A DNA stretch of 56,816 bases from Gymnopilus junonius (lineage: Eukaryota > Basidiomycota > Agaricomycetes > Agaricales > Galerinaceae): NCBI GenBank assembly GCA_015501075.1, contig JADNYJ010000227.1, positions 1 to 56,816 of the forward strand, in the 5' to 3' direction. Numbering within the stretch: position 1 is the stretch's first letter; the number at the start of each line of letters is the position of its first letter. Position numbers and translations under genes: made by a program. Positions 12,601 to 23,037 of the stretch are shown piece after piece. A model generated the notes under the pieces. That model did not search any database. It had not been told where the DNA came from and was given only the letters and a program-made list of their open reading frames with translations.

Positions 12601-14166
12601 AGAAAACAACCAATTCCTCGAGGAAGGCGATGATAGCGAGGGTGCTGCCTTGTCCTCGCAGCCTGCGTTGCCTATCCCTGAGGACGACTTTTCAGCAGAT
12701 GAAGAATTAGATTATCTTGATCTTCAGCTAATGTGCCACACTGTATGTTTCTCCTTCCATGCAGCAACTTCAGCTTAAAATTGTTCAAGGAACATGCACC
12801 TGCTCCATCAGGGCCTACCAAGCTTCACCCTATGCCTGAGCCACCAAATGATTACAGAAAGAAAAGACAGCACTCATCTCACATCCAAAAGCAACTCCAA
12901 CGTACTGCAAAGGCTCTAAACAAGTCTGCTGCTGAGTACACACCCAAAGCCTCTACTCTATGAAAGCATAGCAAGGCACCATTCACCACAGCAACCATGA
13001 ACATTCGGGATCTTCCCACCACTGCCTCTGGGTCTTGGACCGGTAAGCAGCAAGGAGGCATCAAGAAGAGCCCATGGGTTGTGCTGGAGCTCCAAGACTT
13101 GGGCTATCAAGAGGAGCTATGGGATGGCAGGTAAGCTGAGATCTGCTCAGATCAAATATTTAGTCTGCCTTGAACCTTTTGTCAGAACTCCCCACATACT
13201 CAGTGACAGCGAGAACCGCATTGGGGTGATTCTTGTTGGGCGACCAGACAGTGAAGATTGGGATGAGGTTGTCCAAGGTGCTACAGAGGCCATGGAGGCT
13301 GTACGTAGGATTGGGGCCCAGCATAAAGCATTCAAAAAGAAGGATGTTGACCATAGGAGGGGCAAGTTTACTGCCTTTGCAGCTGGTGTCTCCTTTGGGG
13401 GGGTGGAAAGGTATGCCAGAATGACAGATGATGTTAATGCATTTCTCTTACTTCATTCCAGAAGCCAGGCAACCTGGTACATACTGCATTCCAGTGCCGC
13501 TTGGTGTCACTCTTACTGCATAATAAATACATTTGGTGCATCACAGGCTTTCAATCCAGTAAGCCACATGTCTTTGCAATTTGATGTGGCTAATTTTTGA
13601 TAGGTTCATTGGCATTCTTTGCCCCAAAACTTTATTGCTACTATGCCAACACATTGACAAGCCTTTTTGACCACCATCCAGGCCTTGAGCATAACTTCTC
13701 CAACAGCATCTTTCCTGCCTGCACATTTAATTGTGGACCAGCTACTGTGGCGCTAGACCACTTAGATGATAGGAATCTTTCACATGGCCTCTGTGGATTG
13801 ACTGCCCTTGGAAGCTATGATCTGACCCGAGGTGGCCATTTAATTCTTTTGAATATGAAATTGTATGTGCGCTTTCCACCAGGATCAACAGCCCTCATTC
13901 CCTCGGCATGCCTTCATCATGCAAACACCAAGATTTGGGATGGTGAAACACGTCTCTCATTTGCACAGTACACTGCCAGTGGATTATTCCGCTGGGTTGC
14001 ATATGGGTTTCAGTCAGCTAAAAACCTTGAAATGCAACCAGGCAGAAAGGTTAAGAAAACAGAGATTGATGAGGAGGATGGAACCCGATGGGAGCATGGC
14101 CTGGCCATGTTTTCCAAGATTGAAACATTGGCTGCAGATCAGAGGGATGTATTTGACCTAGATTAA
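12601..14166 (+). pseudogene. TET/JBP-like 2-oxoglutarate/Fe(II) dioxygenase, one frameshift
   Basis: This looks like a member of the fungal TET/JBP oxygenase family, whose studied members oxidise 5-methylcytosine or thymine in DNA. Exons: an acidic N-terminus (12601-12720), a basic region (12770-12960, RKKRQHSSHIQKQ), a segment at 12985-13410, then 13463-13560 and 13605-14166. The catalytic half is complete: HLD within VALDHLDDRN supplies the first His and Asp, GGHLILLNMKLYVRFPPGS forms the core strands, SACLHHAN gives the distal His, and ETRLSFAQY the Arg for 2-oxoglutarate. Splicing 13411-13462 and the GTAAG...GATAG intron at about 13561-13604 joins the conserved blocks. The only clear lesion is in a run of seven G at 13396-13402, where the frame changes from AAGVSFGG to GGGKKPGN. 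Family assignment rests on remembered conservation of the core, so the exact subfamily is uncertain. Confidence 0.68.
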
Positions 14167-14677
14167 CATTTTCTGCTTTGATTGCTTAATTAAATAAATC
14201 TTCCAATCCTCTTTCCTGTGGGATGCATGTCAGTGGTATAAGAGAGCAAGGGCACCCCACCAATTATCAGACCCAGCAATGGACAACATACAGGCCTTTG
14301 CAGAACACCAATCCCTCACTGTGCTGAGCCCTCTATGATGTCTGCATAGAGGGATGGCAGAATGTTGCTGACTATATCGCCTGGGGAGAGTCAGTACCTC
14401 GGGATGAATTTGAGCAGGCACAAGGGAGTCTGAGAAGGATAAAAACATAGACAATGTATCATACTAATTAAAACTTAGATACAGTCTAGTCTCATCCTGC
14501 CGATGTAGGTCACTATGCATATGCAAAAGAGCAGCAGTATAAGAGTGTACTACAATACATTACAATGCAGAGGACCAATCCAAAGCCTTTTGACTAGAAG
14601 GAGTTGTTGTAACATAACTCACCTTTCTTCTAATTAGATGGAGTATTATAATGGTCTGCCAAAATGTGGGAGATACT
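14167..14677. other. no recognisable gene
   Basis: AT-rich spacer after the TET/JBP-like gene. Only short open frames, none recognisable. Confidence 0.4.
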
Positions 14678-15490
14678 GCAAGCCTTCTTGATTTCATCAA
14701 TGAGAATGATGGAGTAGGATTTGCGGTGCATGTACTCAGTCAGTTAACCTCCAGCTCATAGCAAACGTAACCTGGGGGAGCACCAGTGAGTCGCGAGATT
14801 GAGTGCTTCTCGGAATACTTGGAGGCATTGATATGCATCATGCTATTGTTGTCATCAAAGAGCAGTGTCGGCAACTAAGTAAAAATATGATCAGTACATT
14901 AACAGAGATAAGACAAGTGAAGAAACATATGATTTGCCAAACCACTCCTCGATAATCTGACAGCATTGGCAATGGCCTTGGCCACATCCGGCTGCCCAAC
15001 CACTTGTGCCGAGAGGGTCTTCCATCTTCAACAACTTCTCCGCCAGGAGACAGGAATACCAATTACCTCCCAACAATCTCGGCAATGCTTTCTGCATTGG
15101 TGGCATCCATGCCCGCACCGGCCTTGGCATCTTCAGTGGCTTTTTCAGCTTCCAATTTTGCAAGCTTGTTTTGGAGATCAGGAAGAGCATAGTAAGAAAG
15201 GTTAGAAGTGGTGGCAAAGTCACATCTACAGGAAATAGTCAGCTGTAATCCTTGATCCTGCAAATCAATATACACCGTTGCCACTTGTGCAAGAGGAATT
15301 CATAACATGGGATGCATGCCACTCGTAGAAGTAAAGGGCAAGTCCCTTTGGCTGGTGGGAGAGAGCAACAGGAGATGACATGAAGAAGGGTGGTTGCATT
15401 AGATCTATTGGAAGGAAGGAGGATAATTGATGGCTTAGTCATACTCCCTCTGGAAGAAGCTTCTGTCAGCATCTGCTATCTTATCTATTT
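14678..15490 (-). pseudogene. Hsp78/ClpB gene fragment, copy B (no Hsp60 part)
   Basis: From the shared start to base 15490 this is the same Hsp78 segment as copy A in the same orientation. I see only four differences over about 750 bp (11170-11925 against 14741-15490), three of them at CpG. It begins at LIDEIKKA, exactly where copies A and C turn into Hsp60, and continues leftward into unrelated sequence. The same missing Walker A segment and intron-like stretch are present, so it descends from the same captured ancestor or was copied from copy A. Noncoding. Confidence 0.85.
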
Positions 15491-15988
15491 GTGTATAAAT
15501 ATATATCGAATGGCACTGGAGCATCATATTTTATCTTTCTCTATCAACTTCCATATTCCTTGCCTTTCGTACACCTCGCTAATGCACACTGCTACCCTAG
15601 TTCACATTATTTTCCAGGCATTCATTTATTTGAGTGCTGAATAGTGTCCTCATTTTTTATCCTCATCAAATTCATCAAATGTTCTGATGCATCCAAAAGC
15701 AGTGGAATGGCCATTTTCCTTTCTGGGTCGGCAATTTTTTGCTTCTTATAGTTATCGAGGGGCATCCTGTATTCATTGTCCTTTCTCCTCAACTACCCAA
15801 CAATATCCGTTGGTGAATATCCAGCAAAGCTCGTGTTCTGTTGGACACTCGCAGCTATCTTACAAACCATCCTCTGCATGGCATTCTTTCTGATGGAGCT
15901 TTCCATTGTACATTTGAAATCCTGTGCCACCCGACATTGTTCAATGTGATGCTCCTTATTCTAGCCACCCTCCAGTCCAAATATCAAC
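15491..15988. other. no recognisable gene
   Basis: AT-rich sequence starting abruptly where similarity to copy A stops. No coding segment I can support. Confidence 0.4.
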
Positions 15989-16435
15989 ATGTCCTATGAT
16001 GCATACAAGAAGGCCTTTATTTCCAAACACAACAAGTACCCCCACCATGACAACTTCCTTGCTAAAGTCTTGGTAAAGGTTATCGCTGTTTTGTGACATC
16101 TATTCTTTGACATTGTTGTCCAGGCCAGACTCAAGGCAGAGACTGCTGGATACCAACCTAGCGAGTCTGACAATACATCTGCATGAATCTTGGCATCTTC
16201 GAAGATTCATGCACTGAAGAAAAAGATCTCTGCAGACAAGTATAGCAGGACCTCCCAACAGAAGTTGCTCCTACTCAAAAAGAAAAGAGCTGAAGGGACT
16301 AGTTGGATCCATTCCAAATTTGCTGCTAGGATTCCTGGAAAATTGGTTAAGCTGTTGACAATGGCAAGGCGCCTGGCAAAAATCTATTGCCATATTTACC
16401 ACCCGACTTTGAAGCTCTCCAAACAATATTTGTAG
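15989..16435 (+). pseudogene. small basic protein gene of unknown family, with premature stop
   Basis: Exon 1 (15989-16071, MSYDAYKKAF...) and exon 2 (from about 16123) are joined by a typical 51-nt GTAAA...TCCAG intron. Exon 2 is Lys/Arg/Ser-rich (KKKISADKYSRTSQQK) and ends at 16435. A TGA at 16184-16186 interrupts exon 2, again where CGA would restore Arg. It lies 160 bp upstream of the Plavaka transposase in the same orientation and may be an accessory gene of that element, or an unrelated captured gene. I do not recognise it. Confidence 0.45.
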
Positions 16436-16592
16436 TCCCTCGTGTGTCCTGTCTTTTGTCAATCTGGTCCATGTCTAATTTTATAGCAGTCTGACTCAGC
16501 CATCAGTATATACCTGTCATGGATCTCTAGTCACTCTGCCAATAGACCCTTTTATATCCTATATCTGTGTACTTCCACCCACATCCAACATC

Positions 16593-19500
16593 ATGAGCAT
16601 TTTATGCGAAGCTGGCTGTGGCAGAAGATTTGCCTTCATCGGCTCAATGCAAAAACATCTGATCAACTCAAAGAAATGCAGTGGTTATCTAAAGGGGAAA
16701 CTTAGAGATATAGGCCTCTTCGACAATTTGGACCTGGTTGATTTAAATCAGGAGGATTCTGATAAGGAATGGGACAGTGAAGAAGGGGTTTCAGTGCCTT
16801 ATGAACCTTTTTCTTTTGAACCACTTGACACTAATGAATTTCACTTCATCCCTCAACACCAAATGGAGAGTGACGAGAACTCAAACCTGGGAAATGATCT
16901 AGCCCAAAGTGGCATTGCTGGTCCAGGGCCCTCCACAGCTGCCAATACTATTCTATGTCAAACCGCTGGCCATCACCGGAGCATCTTCGATGATTGAGAA
17001 GATTCCAGGGCAACAGTATGGACGGAAGGAGCTGGGCATGTTCTTCAGAAGGATATGCCTCCCAAACCCATGCAAGATATCAGAGATGAACACGGAGATG
17101 TTCTAATGGCTGAAGAGGGTAATGCTTTCTATCCCTTTGCTTCTGAGTTGGATTGGAAGGTTGCACAGTGGGCAATTAAAGACAGGCCTGGAAATAATGC
17201 TTTTGATCACCTCCTTGAAATTCCAGGGGTGCATTAATTTTCGGAATACATATAGGACGCAAATGCTAATGTCCTGTAGGTGGTAGAACATCTTGGCTTG
17301 TTGTACCACAATATATGAGCACTCCATCGAAAAGTTGATTCTATGCCAGAAAAGGCAGGCACTTGGAAGACAAAGCTTTTGTCTTTCAAGGATCAACCAG
17401 GGGAGAAGTATACCATCAGGTTCAGAGACCCTATTGAGGCAATTAAAAGCCTTTGGAAGGATCCCGAGCTTTCGCCCACAATGGTATTCAGACCTGCAAA
17501 GATGTACTCTGATAAGGAGAAGAAAAACCGCATATTCTCTGAAATGTGGACCTCGAAATGGTGGCATGTATGCCAGGTATGTGTTGTATAACATCCTCTT
17601 CCTCTCTCCTTACTGATTAAATTTCGGTCTAAACTCCCTTTGGTGCTACAATGGCTCCAGTCATCATTGCTACTGACAAGACTCAGCTAACACAATTCTC
17701 TGGAAGCAAATTGGCTTACCCCATATATCTCACAATTGGAAACATACCGAAGGCTATCCACCACAAGCCTTCCAAGAAAGCTTGCATTCTCATCGGATAT
17801 CTGTCTATCGATAAAATTGACTGAAAGGACCTGACAGAATGCGCACATCATTCAAAGGTGCAACGGCTGTTCCATGAGTCGATGCAGATCATTCTGGAGC
17901 CCTTGATCATGGCTGGGAATACTGGGGTGGAAATGGTGAGCACAGATGGCGCTGTATGCCTGGTATTCCTGATCCTTTCATGCTATGTTGTGGACTACCC
18001 TGAGCAGTGTCTTGTGACATGTTCGAAGTATGGGACTTGTGTAAAATGCAAAGCTAAAGTGACCAAATTACAAGACCCTCAGCCAAAAGATCCCCGCTCA
18101 CAGAAATGGACAGAAGACATTTTCAAGGAGGCTCAATCCATTGCAGGTCAGAACTCACATGCATTTTATGACCATTGCATGTCTCAAGAGGTTGCTGGGG
18201 GAGTTCCAAAGCCTTTCTGGACTGGTTTTCCTCTTTGCAATATTAACAGAGTGATTACTCCAGACATCTTACACCAGCTATATCAAGGAATATTGAAGCA
18301 TTTGATCGCATGGTGTCAATCCATCCTTACTCCAGAGCAACTCGATGAGCATATACGCTGTCTTCCCCATGGACTCAGACTGCGTCAATTCAAAAATGGT
18401 CTATCTGCATTGTCCCAGATCTCTGGTCCAGAAAGAAAAAATATGGCGAAGATACTTCTAGGATGTCTAATTGGAGCAATTCCTACCATGGGTATTGCTG
18501 CAATAACTGCTTTACTGGATTTCATATACATTGCCCAATACAAGACCCATAACATGGAAACTTTGGGATATCTTCAAGGCACCTTGGATCGTTTTCACAC
18601 ACATAAGGATTATTTTAGACAAACTGGCATCAGGAAGGATTTTAACATCCCTAAATTTCACTCTCTTACCCACTACATTGAATCCATCAAGCTTTTTGGC
18701 ACCACAGACAACTATAATACCGAAACTTTTGAGTGACTCCACATTGATTTTGCAAAACTAGGGTGGAGAGCCTCTAATCACTGAGATGAATTTCCTCAAA
18801 TGATACATTGGCTTTCCAGGCAGGAGAAAATAGCTGGATTTGAAGCTTATCAGAAAGAAATTCTAACCTCAGGTACTGAAGTCGCAAACGAGGGTGGCAC
18901 TCAAAGGGAAGCTCTGCCAATTACCCTTGCTAAACAGCCTAATTTTCTAGGTCGATCCATTGCTACTATTCATGAAAAGCACGATGCACCTGATTTTGAA
19001 TATTACCTCAAACAGTACCTGAATCGCTTCATGGATAAACCTGTAGAACAGAGGCATCTTGACCAAATACCCCTTTCTTTCATGAAGGTTGATGTCTACA
19101 ACATGTTTCGATTTCATCCCAAAGCTATAGATGATGATGAAGAGGAAAAAGATATTGTAAAGGCAGTATCAAAATCTGCAAAGCACCCTCATGGATGTTT
19201 CAACATGGTCATTGTTCCTATCAAAGAAAGCACTGAGTCCACAGGACTGGAAGGTATGTCTTGCAGAAAAACACTCGAATCTTTCTAAGCTTGATTTATT
19301 ATTGCTTACTATTCAGGCACAAGAGTTGGGCAGATTAAAGTCATATTTACCCTGCCTAAGAAACTTGATACTGTTCTTGGACCTAGAGACCTTCCATCTA
19401 ACTGGCCTCAGGGGCCATTAGCTTATGTCGAATGGTATTCTTCCCTTGCTTGTGCAGCCAAAGAGAGACATGGAATGATGTACTGCATCAAGCGGCAGTG

Positions 19501-19693
19501 GAATTCACAACAAACAAGAATGCCAGGGGCAATCATTCCCTTGGGACACATTCATCAAAGTTGTATGCTATTTCCTGCGTTTCCCAAGGACAATGTCCCA
19601 AGAGAATGGAATTTGGAAAATGTGTTAGATCTTTCGAACACATTTTATATCAATAATTGGCTCACTAAATATAGCTATCAGATGATTTGGTAG
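16593..19693 (+). pseudogene. Plavaka-type (CACTA-like) transposase, decayed
   Basis: This encodes a Plavaka transposase, the basidiomycete branch of CACTA-like DNA transposons. The N-terminus has a Cys/His zinc-finger-like motif (CEAGCGRRF...MQKHL...C). The body has FYPFASELDWKVAQWAIKD, then IIATDKTQLTQFSG (first catalytic Asp, about 17660-17700), YLTIGNIPK, a second acidic site in VSTDGA (about 17937-17955), VDYPEQCLV, and the late catalytic Glu near NTETFE-stop-LHIDFAK (18720-18755). The C-terminal AYVEWYSSLA and FYINNWLTKYSYQMIW segments complete it. Introns include 17229-17279. Four TGA codons interrupt the frame (17316, 17822, 18734, 18782), three of them clearly where the family has Arg. 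Frames also shift, so the element is inactive in cis. I could not identify CACTA-type terminal repeats. Confidence 0.85.
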
Positions 19694-20394
19694 ACGGGCA
19701 TGACTTCTTTGCATATCTATGTAGATAAAATAACTCAATGTTTTAGTTGGAAGGACTTCAGAATGTCAAGCCAGCTTATCTGTACCCATAAACCTGGGAA
19801 GTGCAAATTCGTGAAAATTCCGATTTCTCATACACAGGTTATTAATAGCTTCAGGTGTTACAACGGTGGTGGTGGTGTGTCCATTAGACCTTTGTCTTTT
19901 CAGATCCACATCATGCCCTTTCCATTGGGCAGCTGTTCATTGTTGTCATCCATCACCTGCTGCCTTAATTGCCTTCATTCACCCTAGATTGCTCTAGGAA
20001 TGCAATACCAGCTGTAGATGAGCTGTCATGAATTCGAAGAAGTCACAGCCAAAAGACTCCTAGGACACAATTTTTGCCACCTCTATTCACTGAGATCGAA
20101 CCCACAGATGTGTAGACCAACCCAGGGAGCCCCTTCCCATCTATGCTGGTGCTTCCTTTCCCAATGACCATGGTGACTGAAGATGCACTGGGGGATAAAG
20201 CTGAATGATAAGATCGACAGTCAATAAGTGAGTTATTTCTTTTTCATCGACAGTGCATATAAGCTAGAAGGCAGGAAAAAAGGCAAGAACAGATCTGCCA
20301 TAAAAGGGTATGGGTTCATCCAGAATTGGCTGGAATTGACGCCAAGTACACTTTGTATCACTTCTACTTTCTTCATTCATATATACCTTTACAG
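19694..20394. other. spacer between Plavaka and SPT6 fragment
   Basis: No recognisable gene. It may include the 3' end of the Plavaka element. It also holds the Pol III-promoter-like segment listed separately. Confidence 0.4.
19985..20135 (-). repeat. possible tRNA-derived SINE fragment
   Basis: On the minus strand GGGTTCGATCTC (about 20090-20101) resembles a B box. About 30 nt upstream GGCTCCCTGGGTTGGTCTAC resembles an A box. A unique-looking body of about 110 bp follows, to about 19985. I see no poly-A tail or second copy, so this is only a candidate. Confidence 0.3.
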
Positions 20395-22215
20395 TGCATG
20401 GGATGAGATCCATGATGTTTTTGGAGATGGTCATGAATACGACTGGCCATTGGTTGGGGATGAGGAAGGAGAGGTAGAGGATGAACAGTTCAAACTGGAA
20501 ATGAAGTATCAGGATGTGAGGAAGCTGGATTTTTTACCTTCAAAATGTTGCTAACTTGGAAATGACAGGTGTTCGAACCTTTGGAAATCTGAAAGCATAT
20601 GCTAACAGATGATGATGATCTCATTTGTGCTCAAGATATCCCTGGGTGAATGCAGCTAGCTACTTCTTCATTGTTGCCATCATCGACTTTATCATCTCAC
20701 ACCCAACTGACTGAAGGAGATCTAGGAGGTGCAGCAATGTGGGTCACTACCCAGCTTTCTCCTCAAAAAACTAAGGAGTTTTTTACTCCTGACAGAAAAT
20801 TCCAGCACCTCAAAGGTGCCCTTGTCTTAGCAGTGACTTTTGCCCTTCGTCAGCTATTTGTTGAGGAATATGAAGTTCCATATATTTGGGCTCATAAGTG
20901 TGACTATATCTATCATTTTGACATCAATGATATCAAGTCTCATTTTGAACTGCTAGAGCTTGATGAACTCTGGCAAATCTGTTCATGGGGGCAGAAGTAT
21001 AGATCCCTTTTGGAATGCCGTCGAGCTCTTTCACTGTCATATGAGAGGCTGCAAGTCAAGGATGAATACTACGAGGAAGAAATACAGCCTCAGATCGACA
21101 GTGTAGAACTTGTAGCGGATGCCACAGAGTGGTTATCAATGAAATACAAGGACAAGAAACAGGATTCACTGCCTGAATTCCACTTCCACGATGACGATGA
21201 ACCTGATCTAGCCATGAAAAGGCACAAAATGCCCAGTCGTATCTTTGCCTATGAGGTTACAAAGAAGAGTATCATCTCAAAATTGGCTGAGGTGAGTATT
21301 GTAAATGAAATAAGTCCACGTGAAGTTGACTGAAATACATTAGAAATTCAGTATCCAGCCACATCAAGTTGTTTTGAATTTCCTTGCTTCTCATCATGTC
21401 CACTTTGTCGATGATGAAGATTTAAATCTGGTTGCATGTGCAGAGCAGTTTGCAGACATCGATCCTGCAAAAGCTCAAGCACCGGAAGAACTGCTGTGAA
21501 AAGCTCATCTGATTTTATCCATGGAACTCGGCAAAGACCCCCTTCTTCACAGTTGTATTCATAAAAATTTCAAGGAAGATGCTCGAGTGACAGTCGAGCC
21601 TACTGAGTGCGGTATTACAAAAGTCAACAAAAACCATTCATACTTCATAAGCCCCTGTAACATATCCCTTGGGACTTGGTTTCTGATCATTTGAATGCAG
21701 AATTTCAAGTACTTACTACAGAAACCCATTGCTAACATGCTCAATTCTGCTCAATTCCTGCATATTTTGGCTGCCAAAACTGAACATTTGGTGACTGTCG
21801 ATATTTCCATGGCACCCAAAGTTAAGTCAGCCTTCGAACAATGGTTGCTAGATGCAATCTCTTCAGACAGTTTCAGTGATCCTGTGAAGATGTGGAATGC
21901 AGAGTGCTCCCTTGTTGTTCAAGAGGTGATAGATCAGCATTTAATTCCAGCCACAGTAAAGTGGACTTGTGAATACATCTGGGAAGAGGTGGAAGATTTC
22001 CTTGCTTTCCAATGTAGCATACAGTTGCAACAGGTGAGATCCCTTGATAGTTTATGCCTCTGATATTTACTCACAGCCACCAGCGAGTTGATGTGGCTCC
22101 CTATCTAATGCATGAACTTAAATATGGAGAATCAGCGATGTTGGTACTAGCCATTTCATGGGGCAAAGGCTAACACAACTCCGATGAGGCGAGAGCTGGG
22201 CCAAGAATGTGCTGA
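20395..22215 (+). pseudogene. captured internal fragment of SPT6 (transcription elongation factor)
   Basis: The plus strand matches the central part of Spt6, the histone chaperone/elongation factor. In order: AWDEIHDVFGDGHEYDW; QLSPQKTKEFF then RQLFVEEYEVPYIWAHK (20740-20900); ELLELDELWQICSWGQKYRS (20950-21010); DATEWLSMKYKDKKQDS (21118-21165); MPSRIFAYEVTKKSIISKLAE (21230-21291); KYLLQKPIANML...QFLHILAAKTEHLVTV (21700-21800); and FSDPVKMWNAECSLVVQE (21870-21930). Similarity ends near VLAISWGKG (about 22175). Intron-like gaps are retained, for example at 21293-21340, so this is genomic DNA. TGA codons at 20590, 20647 and 21497 replace expected Arg codons. The N-terminal acidic region and the YqgF, S1 and SH2 parts are absent. 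It is a nonfunctional copy; the parent gene must lie elsewhere. Confidence 0.85.
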
Positions 22216-23037
22216 ATTTGTTGGAGACGATAGGGTTGTCAGTCAAAGTAAGTGGCATTTATATACTCTGAAATGCTCACTTTTGTTTGAGACCTTGTCT
22301 TCATGGATCTACCTTCAACTTGTGACCACGACCTGCCCTCCCACTTCAAGGACAAGTCCACAGTGTCCTGGATGGCCCAGAGGTGCTAACCATTGCAGGA
22401 TGTGAGGAGGAAGATTGCTTGGAGACATATGGTAAGTTCCAATGTCCTCTTCAGTCGTTCATCACGTGATGATCATTTCAGATTGAAAGGTGACCTCGCC
22501 TTTTTCATAACTCTTCGACCATCCCACAGATGGTCCTTCAAGCCTCTCAATTTGTCTCCATCACAGCTATCGGTGCCACTCAACACTTGACATTGGCCTT
22601 ACATCTTCGATGTCTTTGCACTGGTCATTGCATTCTGAATAACAGGGTCCCATCAAGGCTGCTTCTGAAGTATTGGAGGTCCCCTCCCAGGCTTCACAAG
22701 CTTGGGCACGACTTTATCACCCTTCACAAGCTTCGTGAAGTACCCATGAATTTGCATTTGTGTATTCATTTAGACGGTCTTCTCAGAAACTTGCCAAAGG
22801 TGATTGCTATACCTACAGACCATCGTAACAAAGAGGTTTTGGGGAATACTGTTGTTTAAGGGACAACACTACAGAAAGGATATTTGACCTCCTTTGTTGA
22901 CTTGTACGATCATGATTCTGACTAGGTGCACCTGTACTCCTGTGAGAAATGCTATCTAACAAAATCATTGAGCATAACCAGGAGCTGTGGAAGAAGGGCA
23001 CGTATCCAAGGTGTGAAGAGGCAGACTACTTTGATTT
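22216..23037 (+). other. unrecognised sequence between SPT6 and chaperone fragments
   Basis: Several short plus-strand open frames exist (for example 22530-22859), but none belongs to a family I recognise. It could be further decayed captured DNA. Confidence 0.35.

Noticed and set aside
15000..20640. CACTA terminal inverted repeats for the Plavaka element
   Set aside because: I found no matching pair of ends starting CACTA on both sides, so no element boundaries are given.
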